A stretch of 64,000 nucleotides of DNA, from assembly GCF_019649055.1 (NCBI RefSeq), contig NW_026570313.1, forward strand, positions 248,001-312,000. Reading direction: 5' to 3'. This stretch comes from Paramacrobiotus metropolitanus. Lineage: Eukaryota > Tardigrada > Eutardigrada > Parachela > Macrobiotidae. A program made the position numbers and the translations under genes. Of the stretch, positions 1-12,560 are shown piece after piece (the stretch's first letter is position 1; each line of letters begins with the position of its first letter). The notes under the pieces were generated by a model, which saw only the letters and a program-made list of their open reading frames with translations, made no database searches and was not told the origin of the DNA.

Positions 1-330
1 AGCCAATCCTACTCGGAGCTCTTTACCCTCTCCAACCAAGACTTCCATGAAGTGTTGGAGAACTATCCGCTGGCTAAGCAGGCGGTGTTGTCGCGCAGCC
101 GGCCCGTTCGAACCGACGGCTCCCCGACAGAAGAGTTACCGCCGGCACGCACCGAGGCGGAGTCCCTGGAGACGCGGGTGGAGAAGCTGACGGGGAGGAC
201 GCCGCTGCTGCTGCACGAGATCAACGCGGCTATTGTGAGAATGGCCTCCGAGAACAACAGGCTCAAGAAGACCCTGCACCGGCTAGAGAAACTGGATAAA
301 GTCCATGACTTTCGCTATTCTAGCGGCTAA
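1..330 (+). CDS. Cyclic-nucleotide-gated cation channel, C-terminal end (partial)
   Basis: The frame is open from base 1 and ends with TAA at 328-330, so this is the 3' end of a gene that starts outside the window. The first residues (SYSELFTLSNQDFHEVLENY) fit the end of the cyclic-nucleotide-binding domain of CNG/HCN channels, where a Leu-Ser-x-x-Asp-Phe segment leads into the C helix. A helical stretch follows (about residues 55-95 of the fragment) with heptad-like Leu/Ile spacing (LETRVEKL, LLLHEINAAI, NNRLKKTLHRLEKL). It resembles the C-terminal leucine-zipper assembly segment of CNG A subunits. The protein would be a plasma-membrane channel gated by cGMP or cAMP. The last 26 codons are repeated at 6693-6771, so a local duplication captured this end of the gene. 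The family call rests on a short stretch, and an HCN-like channel is the alternative. Confidence 0.66.
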   Translation, partial: SQSYSELFTLSNQDFHEVLENYPLAKQAVLSRSRPVRTDGSPTEELPPARTEAESLETRVEKLTGRTPLLLHEINAAIVRMASENNRLKKTLHRLEKLDKVHDFRYSSG

Positions 331-1065
331 TCAGGCTAGTGTTGTTTCCACAAGTTTCTTCTAGGATATAATTTTGACGTTGATGCGGCAGTATTGAAAC
401 AATTGTATTTTTATGAACTGTTCTTGAGCAGACGAATATTGTCTAAGCGGATCACCATGTTGAGGCTGTGTGATATAACCAGGCAGCTACCAGGAACGTA
501 GCTTGACTGCGCACAATTTACCGAACCTGGCAAAGCTGCCTCCGAACTTGATTTTGGTTGGTTATTTTTTCGTTCGTCACGGACGATGTAACTTAAAATT
601 AGGCCTGCAATTTAGCCGCACAGTGATCTGATGTATCTCGATTCTGGTAATCGTAATCACAGCCGATTCGCGTGACCTTGCATCCTTTTCTAACCTGTAC
701 AGTTCTCTGCTATCTCGAAGTGCTGAATAAGCAATTCGAAGCTGACAAACGTTTTAATATGGACAAACAAACTATTGATAACGAAATTATTACTACAGTA
801 AATGACTGTAGACTGGCAAGACGCGGCGGATCGATGTTAGCAGAATAAAGCACAAACTGCGGCACTGAAAAAGGCAGTTATACGAGTACGGAGTACATGT
901 GTATGAAGAACTTGCACTAGGAAAAATTTGATACAAACTAGGAAAAAGGGGCTGTATAAATCTGTCAATTACTTTGGACGTGGGATTTAGTCTTGTCGCG
1001 AAGAACAGCCAACACTGCAAAGGATCGCTGTTGCGTTAACACTACTGGGTATTTCCGCTCGCAGA
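331..1065. other. Intergenic DNA between the channel stop and SMYD copy 1
   Basis: No gene seen. The channel and the SMYD copy converge here. Parts of this stretch recur after the second channel tip, and one short piece near 690-760 recurs twice (about 6220-6290 and 7200-7270). Confidence 0.5.
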
Positions 1066-1484
1066 TCATCCTGCTGGCCAGTTCTTCAGGAAGCCATCCA
1101 CGTGCTCCGTGATAGAGTCGGATTGTCGTCCGTTGAGCGTCCAGCAGATGTTGCGGGCTTCCTCCAGGAAACCCTTTCCCAGCGCCAAGTCGGAGCGTAA
1201 GGCATGCTGCTCATGCGCCGCCAACTGGAACAAGGCCTGCGCGGCGCGCACCAAGACTTTTACGTTGCTGATGGTATTTCGGGAAGCAGGCCCTGAAAGG
1301 AAACGCCAGCACTATTATTTTATTCATGCATTTGTTTTTATTAATAATAATTATTCTTCAAGTTATTGTCATATGATAAAGAAAGTTTGAAGAGTAAATT
1401 TGGAAAATCCGGCACTGAAAGATGAAAAAAGGTCAGTGTTATCAGTTCTGCACTAACCCAGTTACTGCACGAGCAAGCATGCAT

Positions 1485-1560
1485 TAACCCAATTACTGTA
1501 CGAACAAGCGGTGCTTTACTATGATTCAGTACCGGCGATTTGGGCGCATCGGATTTAATG
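1485..1560 (-). repeat. Short dispersed repeat, possibly SINE-like
   Basis: A short segment in the last intron of SMYD copy 1 resembles pieces at 32935-33030 and 34265-34360 around a CCGGCGATTT...GCGCAT core. The other two copies carry a GTTCGAA-type box B on the minus strand; here it is not clear. Confidence 0.25.
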
Positions 1561-2859
1561 CTTCTTAGAATTCTCAGCGTGACTTTTATATGTGTGCATA
1601 GTTCCGGCTTAGTTAAGAGCGTTCATCTCGGACTTCTACGATTTCTGAATATGACCTTTTTGCCGGCAGCGACCACTTAAAGTACGCCGTCTGTCTTATA
1701 TTTCCTAGGTTTCTTTGATTCTCTTAAGATCTGCATTTATTTCTTAAGGTCCCACTGGACGCTGTTTGTGGATATTGTAATTCATTTTCTAAGCGGCGGA
1801 TCGACTGACTGGTCGACTTGAGCTCTATATGGTACTTAATACTTTTCGATGCAGAGTACGGCTGCTTTTCATCCACTGCCATCGTTTGCTGGTCACCTAC
1901 CGTGCGCAGGCCGCAAAGTCCTTCAGCAGAGCCCAGGCTTCGGCGAAGCGGTCTCCTTCCATATAGCGACCGGCGACGCGCCAACCGCACACCAACCGGA
2001 AATGCGCGTCCGGATGTAGAATCCCGGCGGCGTCAAGATCCTTTAACAGCTGCTCTTCGTCAGCCGCATTCCGGCTCTTCCCTTCCTCATCCAGCTCCTC
2101 GTGGCGCGCCATGAATCCGCGCAGCTGCTCGAGGCGGTCGGCCACGACGGCACCGCACTCGGGGCACGGTTGGCGAGCGCGGCGGTCGCTAGGAATACGC
2201 TGACTGCAGCCCTGCGTGCTACAGCGCAGCGGATTCATCTCGCCTTCCTGAAAAACGCATCATATAGATGTTTTTACGGAATATGGGAATTTCGATGTTG
2301 GACCAACCTTTTCGTCGCTGCACTGCGCGCAACGACAATGGCGACAGTGTGTCAGCCAATACACATGCAGCCGCTTTGCCCGGCTGCTCATTAAGACACC
2401 ACCGTTCCAGTAATCGTAGCGCAGCTGAAACAAACCAAAACCGGCTGAAATAGAATCTCATTTCATAATAAATGCATGATATTGTTAATATGATTTTACT
2501 ACTATTTTAATTTTTAGTTAACGATTTCCTCTGACAATTAACCTTATTTCGGCGTCTTAGACTTCTATCGCTGTAAAAGTGGCCGCTGCCAGTCCACCAC
2601 CACCAGGCTGTTTTTCTGGAATCACCACAGAATTCAATTTTTCTGTGAGAAATAAAAGGAACTAATCTCATACAACATTTTGAAGGCAATGTCGCAATTT
2701 TAGAGAAACTTTTAAAATTGTTTTTAAAAAACTTTTTCATAGATTAATAATTACAATAAATAAGCGAAATTCTACATGATTATATGGCTAATAATCACAG
2801 ATGTTCATAACTTGTGGACATATATGGTTACGGCCGGTGATTACGTCAATAAATAAGTA

Positions 2860-3200
2860 CAAATCATTTGGCTAAATAATGTCATAAAGCGATGCAAAAA
2901 GGTGTTTGGGAGTACGCGAAAGTGAACGTTTTCATGCATGTACCCGAATTTGATACCATGCATCGGGACATTTCCCAAAAAATTCCCATTACTGAGAAAT
3001 AACAAAAAAACGGTGATTTATAAAAATTTTCACAGGCAGTACCCCAGTTCTAGCGAAAGCATTTTAATTCATAATATTGTTTTACAAATTTTAACGACAA
3101 ATTAAATTTACAAAAGGAAATTTAATAAATATAAAACGAATTTTTAAAAATTGTGAAAGTTTTCACAAGCGCCGCTGGGTGAATTCTGGATGCAATTATG
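2860..3200. repeat. Half-copy of the dispersed foldback repeat
   Basis: About 140 bases from 2860 match the right arm of the palindrome at 27043-27730 (a GGCTAAATAATGTCATAAA... stretch). The rest is AT-rich intron of SMYD copy 1. Confidence 0.45.
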
Positions 3201-3204
3201 TGAT

Positions 3205-3550
3205 GACGGATATACAAGCTTGTCCGGTAATTTCTGACGAATCAGTACAGCGAATCACACAAATTCGCTGTTACGCCCAACTTCGCATTACGGCGCCCGC
3301 CACGCCACACTGTTTAAACACGTAACTTGCACTTGGCTGGCGGGTGGCTCGGTACACGCCATATAATTTTATGAGAATAATAGTAACTGCCTGGCGGAAG
3401 GTGGCTAGAAGTGGTCGGTGCAGTAAGCGACAATCTGACTGCGGAGCGCACTTAGACAGTTCGATAAACGAAGTGAAGTGGCCATCGGTATAAGCGCAAA
3501 CTTCGCGCTAGCTGTACCTTTACGTAGGAAATTACCGGACAAGCTTGTAC
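3205..3550. repeat. Small inverted-repeat element abutting an exon
   Basis: The ends are reverse complements (ACAAGCTTGTCCGGTAATTT near 3209 and its complement near 3528). The interior 3310-3480 matches 27740-27905. The right end lies less than 20 bases from the splice donor of SMYD copy 1 exon 4 at 3567. Confidence 0.4.
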
Positions 3551-4869
3551 ACATAACGTGGCTTACATCAGCCCATGTGGTAAAGTTGGCGATGGGCTCC
3601 AGCGCACGGACGTGTAACCGACGGTCGGCCAGGTTGAAGTGGAGACGGGCATTGGCGTCCCAGCACACCGGCGTCATGGCGCGGTGCGGCGCCGCCGGGA
3701 AGAGGCCGGCCCCGAAGGGCACCGGGTCGTCGTCCTGTCCCAGAGCAAAGGCGTGGAAGAGAATGCGCCGGTATATGACATTGGTCTCCGACATCTGATC
3801 GGCCATCGCGGCGCGATTGGCGGGACCGCCGAATCCGGTCATTATGTTCCGCAGGGTCTGTTGCGACGGCTGCAATCTGCACACGCAAAAATAAGGCTAT
3901 AAGTCTACTACGATATCCGCTATGTTTTTTTGGCAGATTTGTTATTTTTGGCAAATTGGCAGTGCGCGCTAATCGGTACCATGCTCTTTTTGCCAGTTTG
4001 CCTTTTCTTTCATCCCGGCAGTGAAACTGAATGAATGGCCAAACACGTAACAGAAAGCGCGCGATTATAGACATTGATAAAAAAATTAAAAAAAAATTGA
4101 TAAAAAGATAAAAAAAAATTGACATTGATAAAAAAATGCGATTATAGACACTGATAAAAAAGGCAGGATTATAGATATTGATAAAAAAATTTATTTACGC
4201 TGATCAAATTTTATAAATCGACAGTTCGAAACGGTATAGTTAATATTATAATGCAAGCTGCTGTTTTTCGCCCAATATCTACGTAGGCGAAATCGAATTA
4301 CTCTTTCCATGCAGCACATTTGTTTAACACCAAATTGTTGCAATTTAGTTAAAAAACAGTTTAATTAATTAATACAGCAATTTTCTTTTTCATATATTTT
4401 TTAAAAATTTATGCGAATTTCATGATTAAAAGCGATACTCGTGTCATAATTTCAAGCACGCGTTATTTTTCATAAATTTAATAGCAGTTAAACAGTGGAA
4501 TAATAGCAGTTTAAATTCAGTTAATCAGTGGAATATAATTTTTCTTGTTGTGATTGGGGTGTATCTGTTGCGGATGATTGTTTCATTGTTTTCAGTCGAA
4601 TCTGTGTATTTACTACTGATCCCCGAATTTTCAAACACTTACAGAGTACTATTACTAACATCTGCTATTTTTGTTAAATTATTTCAAGAAGTTTTACTTA
4701 CTCGATGCGATATTGATCAAAGTTGGCGTCGTAGGGCAGCAGGGCGGTTAGCGTGTCCATGGCCGTCATGGGCGGAGCGCCGGCGGTGAATGCCGTTCGT
4801 TGGAAAGGCTGTTAAGAACAGCGAACGTTGCAACGGAACTTTGCGAATTACAAACAGTTCCATTACTCG

Positions 4870-5089
4870 TATATAGGGAGGAAAACCATATCAGTCGAAC
4901 CAATAAAAAAAACTGCTGCCGTCAGGGCCCGTCACCCGGCTGGAGTGTGACCTTACGGCAATACATATGGTTAATTATATCAGGCGCGGTACATAAGCAC
5001 CATGTTTATCCACAACGTAAAACTCCAGCCGGCTGACGGCAGCAGTACAGGGGTATGGTTCGAGCAGACTGCTTTTCCCCCCTATATAC
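4870..5089. mobile_element. Short palindromic TIR element (MITE-like)
   Basis: About 220 bases with inverted ends (TATAGGGAGGAAAACC on the left, its near complement on the right) and a longer inner inverted pair (CTGCTGCCGTCAG / CTGACGGCAGCAG). No coding capacity. It lies in intron 2 of SMYD copy 1 and is absent from the same intron of copy 2, so it arrived after the duplication. A relative with the same end type is at 40081-40434. Confidence 0.6.
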
Positions 5090-5780
5090 AGGGTAAGGGC
5101 AACTTAGACTATTAAGTATATACGTACGCTGTGGCGCAGAACAATCTTCACCAGGAGGAAGGAGATGGTCCCGCAGCCGAAATCCCGGCACCCGCGCACA
5201 CGGCAGTCATGGTCCGGGCTCGGTGTCCTTTGCCCGGGAATCCGCGGCCATTCTGCGCAGCCACGGACACTCCAGCTTGTGATCGCGCTTCCAACCCGCT
5301 CGCTACGATCGCCAGATTGCAGATAACTACTCACTACCTCTGGCTACGCTACTACGTCTTAATTTTTTAAAGCGCACAACATTCAGGTCTTGTGTTTTCG
5401 TTAATATGATGTGATTGATTCCGTATTGGACTGGAACAGTATGTATGATGACACGACAATCCAATTTAGTGGCTGACTAAAATACTTTATGCAACGTTTT
5501 GCAGGTACCGTAGCTGGTTGTCGCAGTCAGCCATACTGCCATAGTACTCCGCTATGAAGCCTTGTCTTACTTGGCACGTGGTGTCGCAGTAACGGTAAAA
5601 CTGGCAGACACTGCAGCGCTGCAGGTCCTCCGTCTTGCGCTCCGAAAAACAGTTGGCACAGCGCGTCTCATGGGCGCTCCAGTGGAAAGACCACACCCAT
5701 GGTTCCGCTTTGACGATGAGGTCGCCGGCCGCCAGACTGCGGCGCTGGAAAGGATCGGGCAGAGCGGCGGTGGCAGCCAT

Positions 5781-6692
5781 GTCAATACGCTCAATGGATG
5801 ACTAGCAGCGTAAGCAAACCCTCTCAACTTTGCAACGAAACTGAGCAGCAAACGTGAAAGCTGGAACAAGCAGCGATACAGTATGTGACTGAATAATGTG
5901 AAGCCGTAAAAGTATTTGTACTGCAATATTGTGACTCCAGTCGTCAGTACGTCTATAAATAATCTGCACAAAACATAACGTACAGAAAATACAACCAAGA
6001 ATCTATGCGTTGCTAAGTGCGACAAAACAGTTGCAGGCGAACACTGCCCAGGTACTTGCATGCACGTTGTATAGAAGCAGATACATCAATACGTACAAAC
6101 CAAAACAATCCAGAAGCGAAGCATCACGTTGAAAGCATTAATTTTATGTTTCAGCACAGAAACACAGCATGGTAATGCGGTCTGTGTATTAAGAAGTAGG
6201 AGCTGTTACACCCTTTTTCAACTTGTACAGTCATTTGCTTTCCTGAAGCGCAGAATAAGGAATTGGAACTGACATGCTTAAACTGTATCGTAAGGACGCA
6301 TACTCCATCACTTGCACTAAGAGATCGCTGCCAACGCGCTGCCATCCTTCGGGATGGGGTACCAGCCCGTCGCCAGAGTGCATGGACAGCCGTGACCGCT
6401 GCCAGGGTTACCGGTGGGAAGTGATCGTTCAAAGCGTTCGTTAAGGGGCTGGCCATTTGCATTTTGCCATCGCTGCAGGGCAGATTAGGTTTCGGAATAA
6501 TGATCGGCAGTTTGTTGATGCCCAATTCATGCGCATGCCATGTCATAGGCAGTATCCACGCCGCTCTGGCGCTCATACCCGACGAAAGGGTCGCGCCGTA
6601 CATGGTTCATATATTCACATTCATATATTCATATTCATAGGAGAATAAGGAGATATGCTATTCTGCTCTAATAAGATATCCCACATGTATCG
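5781..6692. other. Spacer upstream of SMYD copy 1, with a GC-rich orphan reading frame
   Basis: No recognised gene. At 6603-6300 on the minus strand a GC-rich frame (starting MYGATLSSGMSARAAWIL) has coding-like composition. I do not recognise it, I see no clear flanking exons, and it is not repeated upstream of copy 2. It may be a gene fragment or chance. Confidence 0.25.
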
Positions 6693-6860
6693 ACCAACAA
6701 GCTCAAGAAAACCCTGCACCGGCTGAAGAAACTAGATAACGTCTATTACTTCCGCTATTCCAGTGGCTAATCAGGCTGTCGGCTTTTCCACAGGTTGCTT
6801 CTGATTGATTTGACGTTCATGCGGCGCAGCGGCAGTATGGAAACAGTTTTTATTTATTTT
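6693..6860 (+). pseudogene. Duplicated 3' tip of the CNG channel gene
   Basis: The sequence from 6693 encodes NNKLKKTLHRLKKLD... and ends in a stop at about 6771. It matches the last 26 codons and 3' flank of the channel at 250-420 with scattered substitutions. There is no upstream channel sequence, so it is a stranded fragment. Its left edge marks the breakpoint of the tandem duplication that produced the second SMYD copy. Confidence 0.75.
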
Positions 6861-7596
6861 ACACTATATGCAGTACTTCTATTAAAGCGGATGAATGTTG
6901 TCCAAGCGGTTCTCCATGTTGTGGCTACTTGCTCTAACCAGATTACAATGAGCGCAGCCTGACTACGAATGTACGAACATTTTTCGGATAATGGCCATAC
7001 TGCTCCGATAACCTGACTCAAATATTGGTTCTTCTTTCCTAGATACGGGTACGGAAGTTCTAAATTAAAGTACGCCTGGGATCTGACGGACTACACAGTG
7101 AATTACAATAGCGATCTGACTACACTGGTGTTTCTCGATTCTCGCAGTCGTAACTCGTAGTCATAGCTGGTTTCGAGACCTTGCAACATGCTCCAAGCCG
7201 AACAGTTTTTTGCCCTCTCGAAGCGCTGAACAACCAATTCGAGTTTGCCATGCTATGACAGCATCGTTTTAATGTGGATGAACCGATCATTCACATAATC
7301 ATGAGATACTAGAACTAAACTGAAGATCTTTCCGGCAAGATGCGGTTAACTTTGAAATTTAGCACGAAAATGCGGTACAGACAGGAGCAATTACACATAC
7401 TACGTCTACGGTCTACACTACATAATAATATGCGATATGCCTAAGAAGTACGAAGATACGAAACAAATATTCGATACAAAATGGAATAAAGTGACTGAAT
7501 ACAAAATATGAGTAAAATTCTTTGGACACGAAGTTCTGGTCTTCAACGGAAGAACAAACCAACGCTGCTTTAGTATCGCTCCCCGCGTTACAGCTG
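6861..7596. other. Spacer between channel fragment and SMYD copy 2
   Basis: Diverged counterpart of 420-1065. I see no gene in it. Confidence 0.45.
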
Positions 7597-10500
7597 CTAG
7601 CCGTTGTCGACCGCGTATAACAATACGGGCCAGTTCTTGAGAAAACCATCCAAGTGCTGCGTTGTGGGGCCGGCCTGCCGCCCGTTAAGTATCCAGCCAA
7701 TGTCGCGTGCCTCCTCTAAGAAGCCCTTGCCCAGAGCTAAATCGGAGCGCAGGGGATGCTGCTCATGCGCCGCCCACTGGAATAACATCATCGCGGCTCG
7801 CAACACGACCGCCATGCGCTGATGATGATATCGCGGGAACCACGCGCTGAATGAAAACATAAACAACTTTTTTTTATGGATAATTAGATGTCCTTATCCA
7901 ACATCTGAATTTATTATTATTCGATAATGAATAAATACTATGGTTTCTTGTTAATATTTTATTAATTGTGGCAATTTTTAAAAATATTATTAGTAATTTA
8001 AAATTAATTATTATCAATATTTAATAATAAATATAAAATACTTAATATATTTATTAATATTATCATTAATATTTGTATATTTAATTTAATATTTATCATT
8101 ATTTATTTAATATTAAATCAAGTGAAGAAAACACAAGAAACTTAAGGCAGATAAAAAATCGGGAGAGCAAACTGGCAAAATACACCACACTGAAGTTCTC
8201 GAAACAGTTTGAGCAATTAACTGCTTACCGTGCGCAAACCGCAAAATCCTGTAGCAGGGCCCACGCTTCCGCGCAGCGCCCTTCTTCGGCGTAGCGACCA
8301 GCAACGCGCCAACCGCACACCAGCCGGAAGTGTGCATCGGGCTGCAGAATACAGGCAGCGTCGAGCTCCTTCAGTAGCCGCACCTCATCGTCGGTCGCCT
8401 TGCCGGTCGGGACCTCCGACTCCAGCTCCTGATGGCGCTCCATGAATTCGCGTAAAAGAGCCAGTCGGTCGGCCACGACGGCACCGCACTGGGGGCACGG
8501 TTGGCTGGCCCGCTGGTCGCTGGGAATGCGCTGACTGCAGCCCTGGGTGCTGCAGCGCAATGCGTTCATTTCGCCTTCCTAAAAGACGGTAGGATGTCAA
8601 TTTTCTCATCTCCGTTTTGCCAATTTGCTTACCGATGTATTGCTGATTTGCACAATTTGTTGACCGACAAATTACAGACTGCATTGCCCGACAGCTCAGT
8701 TGTGCTACAAACTTGCTGTCCGTCTTAAATCTTGCAAATATGCCACTGACCGGACAGCTTTGTGGTAGCTACGCTACACACAGTGATATGCAGTGTGTGC
8801 CGCGAGGCATGTTACGAGATCAGTGCTCGCATGTTCTAGATGTTGCAAGTAGCGAGTTATGTGACCAGTGAGCAAGCGTTATGCAAGCAGTGAGCTTGCA
8901 GGTTTTGTGCCAGCTCTGAGTTTTTCGCGCGCATATAAAGCGCGATGTGTTTAGAGCGGCTGTGAAGCGGTGTTGAGCCAGTTGTCAATAAATGTAGCAA
9001 GCGCCTTGTTGCCGGTATGTATAGCATAGGTGTTATAGGCGAGTCGCCCACAGCTTGCTTATCCTGAAGTGGAGTGAAGTCTGATTCCTGTTCTTAGCTT
9101 CTGACAGTTTTTTCTAACCTTTCGTACTCGTAGTGTTCTCTTGGATTTCTTGGATTGCTTAGTTTTTTCAGATTCCTTAGGTCTTTCTGAGACTTTCTTA
9201 GGTTCCTAGGTTTTCTTAGGCTAGCGGTCAAGAAAATCGTCGGCCAGCAAAACCCATCGAAAGCGGTGAGAAAAAAATCGCTGGAATTTGTGTACGTGAA
9301 AGACCGGTGCTTCTGCATTACACCCGGTCCAGCAACCCATTCCCACTTTGTTTGTTTTGTGAAAATTTGTGAGGTTTGTGCTTCGACATTCATAAACGAA
9401 AGTTTCTACTATGAAAAGTAATCAGTTTTTAGAAATTCAGAAAACTGCAAACACTTGTTGAATACTATACGGAAGCGCGTGCTTAAAGTGAGCCGAATAT
9501 GAGAAAAATCGGAGTACACGCGTATATATAGAAACGTCAACGGAAGTAACTAACCTTTTCGTCGCTGCACTGTCCACAGCGGCAATGGCGAAAATGTAGA
9601 AGCCGAAATAACTGCAGCCGCTTTGTCCGGCTGCCCATTAGGAAATTGCCGCTCCAGTAGTCGTAGCGCAACTGAAATAAATTAAATTGGATTTTCAACA
9701 AAACTAAGGTTTATAAGAAGTAAAGAAATTTTTCAAATATACAGCTGACACTCTGGCTGTTTGACGGGATTACAAGCATTTGGTGATGAATTACAAGATT
9801 ATGGCATTTGTGATTTTAGGGCAGTTGTAACTTAAGAGAGATTTGGTTGTTGTAATTATGGTAATTGTGTTCATATTACAAAATTCGCAATGTGACTGGT
9901 TTGTGCTGGTAAATAGGTGTGATTAGGCATAATTCCTGCTTACATTGGTCCACGCGGTGAAATTGGCGATGGGCTCTATAGCGCGCACGTGCAAGCGGCG
10001 TTCGGCCCGGTCAAAGTTGAGGATGACATTGGCGTTCCAGCAGACCGGCGTCATGGCGCGGTGCGGCGCCGCCGGGAAGAGGGCGGCCCCGTAGGGCGGC
10101 GCGCCGCCCTCGTTGAGACCGTAGGCGTGGAAGAGGACGCGGCGGTACAGCGGCAGGTTGTCCGTGAACTGGCTGGTCACGGCGGCGCGGTTGGCGGGGC
10201 TGCCAAGGCTGGTCATGATGTTGTGCAGGGTCGGCGATGACGGCTGCATCCTGCATCGGGGAAACACACGACATACGTCCGTTAGCAATATAATTACTCT
10301 CCTACTGTATTTCCACGTTATTCGCATTCCGGAAATTTTCAAAATATGGATTCCCGTACCGGACACTAGAGGCAGGGTATTCTCCCGCGGTTCCATTTGA
10401 CAAAAACTTTCACAAAATTTATTACGCGATAATTAGCGTTTTTACACAAAATTTTACACGAGATTTAATAAAAACATTACCAAGTGTTCTAATGTGAAGC

Positions 10501-11829
10501 AAAGCAGAGAAACCGTGCTTCGGATGTCTGGTACGCGAATCCTTATTATGAAAATGTCCGGAATGCGAAACGTCAAAGTATTCAGCTTAAGCTCGATGGA
10601 TATACAGTTCTTACGAGGCTACTGGAAAATGTTATTCGTTAGTGGCAAAAAAATGACTAATTTCCGAAAACAATTAATGCGGTGCTATTCTTGAGAGCTG
10701 CTATTCATGCCAGATTTATTTAGGTCAAAATGTCGCTGTGGTATAATTGTAAACATCAGCTCGTCGGCCTATTCCTGCCTGCGGTTAATGTAATCCGACA
10801 AAAGTCGATAAATCGATGCGGCATTGTTGCTAATATCAGCAATTTATGCCCGGTTTATTAAATCAAAATTTATTTGTTTGTCGAGGCATAGTTACGTACC
10901 AAAACACTAACAAGCAAATATCAGCTATTAGTGCAAAATCCAGTTAGAAAAAACTGATTGCGTGCTAGCTGTGGTGCAATCTGGAATACAAGCTGGAAGC
11001 TGCTTTGCTAAATTAATTTAATTAGAGAAAATTTACTTAATCGGCATTGATTATTAGTGCCAAGTGGTACGCGACAACCAACTATTTCTGCCAAACTTAT
11101 TGCGCCGAACGTCAATTACTTACTCGATGCGATATTGATCATAGTTAGCGTCATAGGGCAGCAGGATGGTCAGTGTCTCCAGAGCCGACATGGGCGGGGC
11201 GCCGGCCGTGAATGCCCTTCGGAGGGCCAGCTGCAACAGCAGTGCACGGTGTTTAATTAATAGCAAAAGTTTTTACGGGCAATGGAAGCCCGCATAGACG
11301 TACGTTGTGGCGCAGTTTGATTTTCGCCAGGAGGAAGGAGATGGTGGCGCAGCCGAACTCCCGGCATCCGCGCACACTACAGTCATGATCCTCCTCGGCG
11401 TCCACGGCCATCACGTACTGGGTCATCCCGCGCACTTGCTTACACTCCAGTTTGTGGTCCCGTTTCCAGCCCGCTCGCTGCAATCGGCCGATTAGGAAAT
11501 CATGTGTAATATCTAGTTCATCGTTTACCTGATTATTTGTCTTTAATATGCAATTTACTTTGTCTAGCTATCGGCTTAAGCTAACAATTTGTTTATGAAT
11601 TTTCCTCATGTGCATTTCAGTCGTGATTTTTGTACGAGTACTTCGATGGATTACTGATTTTATTAAAAACACCATGACCTTTTACTCAATTACTTACTCA
11701 GTATTTTCATACAAAACAAACATTAAGCAAATTTATAAATTCGTGAATTAGTCGCAGGAGTTCGCTATCGCGCACTCTGAATCAAATTACAGCACTGCTT
11801 TAAGACATTATGGAGCATTCTTATACATA

Positions 11830-12560
11830 AGCGTGAAATCCGTTTGCGCGCGCAGCACCCGCTTGGGCTATTTTGGCAGCAACGAGATTCCAAAAAGAAA
11901 TGCATTTAAATGTACGAAAAGCCTTATTATGGACCAAGCGTTTATAAGATCGTTTACACCGAACCACGACTCTAGCATTTTTTTAAAAATTAGAACAAAT
12001 TCCAAAATTTATTCCAAAATCTGAACAAATCGTCCGGCGTAGAAACGACTTTAACAGCTATGTAAGAGGAGAATCCTCTTGTACACACAGCAGCCGCCCA
12101 TCCGCCGCCTACCTGGTTGACTCAAGCTCAAGCACAAATATCTTGATCTTCGCCAACAGCGGCGATGGCACAGTGGCTGTGCTACGTGGATCACACACTC
12201 GGTAGCCAGCGGTTCGATTCCGCTCCATCGCCATTTTTCGGAATTTCCTCAACAGACAGGATCTTCATCTGACCGCCCTCCCTCGCTGAGATCACTACGG
12301 ACAGCTAACTTATGGCTGCCTCTGTGATAGCTACATCCGTTTACCGCGAAATTTGGAGATAATCAGACTGTTGGTACACCTCAATGCCTTCAAAACTTTT
12401 TGAAAACTTTTTTTCGCCATAACGGATTTCACCCGCCTGTATGCACAGAATGAATGTGGCTACAGAATGTCAGAAAGCAATGCTAAAATGTGTTCCGGAG
12501 TGCGCGACAGCGAACATTTTCGAGCATACGCGAAATTGGTTTTTCCGGGTCCTTCGAGTG
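11830..12560. repeat. Degenerate foldback repeat with a SINE in its loop
   Basis: The left part (11830-12030, starting GTGAAATCCGTTTGCGCGCG) and the right part (12390-12560, containing GGAGTGCGCGACAGCGAACA) match the two arms of the palindrome at 27043-27730, in opposite orientations. The loop contains the tRNA-like element at 12161. It lies in the first intron of SMYD copy 2. Confidence 0.5.
12161..12310 (+). repeat. tRNA-related SINE
   Basis: The first 72 bases have tRNA outline: 7-bp acceptor-like ends (GGCGATG and CATCGCC), an A-box region (TGGCACAGTGG), a five-pair T arm around GGTTCGATTCC, then ATTTTT. The expected anticodon arm is not canonical: a five-pair stem (GCTAC/GTAGC) encloses 16 bases. 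The sequence after the head also resembles the matching tail of the copy at 62672-62525 (CGCTGAGAT region). Shared head and body favour a SINE over a working tRNA gene. Confidence 0.6.

Larger units (their letters stand above)
1066..5780 (-). pseudogene. SMYD-like MYND/SET gene, copy 1, frame-broken
   Basis: Seven exons on the minus strand: 5780-5571, 5302-5128, 4808-4702, 3876-3567, 2424-2308, 2247-1901 and 1292-1066. Exon 1 encodes the first part of a MYND zinc finger (CANC...CSVC...YCDTTCQ), and exon 2 supplies the HKLEC end. Exon 4 holds a divergent SET core (FPAAPHRAMTPVC), exon 5 the post-SET cysteine cluster (CRCAQCSDE), and exons 6-7 the C-terminal helical part. SMYD proteins are normally lysine methyltransferases, but the usual NHSC motif is absent here. 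Compared with copy 2, exon 2 is one base longer (175 against 174), which shifts the frame into a stop just before the DHDC segment. Exon 7 lacks two bases near 1260 (13 against 15 in the aligned stretch), which breaks the frame again. Splice sites all remain. I read it as a recently decayed duplicate; assembly error is less likely with two separate indels. Confidence 0.75.
257..5800. repeat. Segmental tandem duplication, unit 1
   Basis: This block (channel 3' tip plus SMYD copy 1) corresponds to about 6693-12880. The shared order, exon sizes and 3'-tip sequence show one tandem duplication of roughly 6.4 kb. Confidence 0.75.

Noticed and set aside
12161-12232. A functional tRNA gene
   Set aside because: The anticodon arm cannot be folded canonically and a related head with a shared body exists at 62672-62601, so a SINE fits better.
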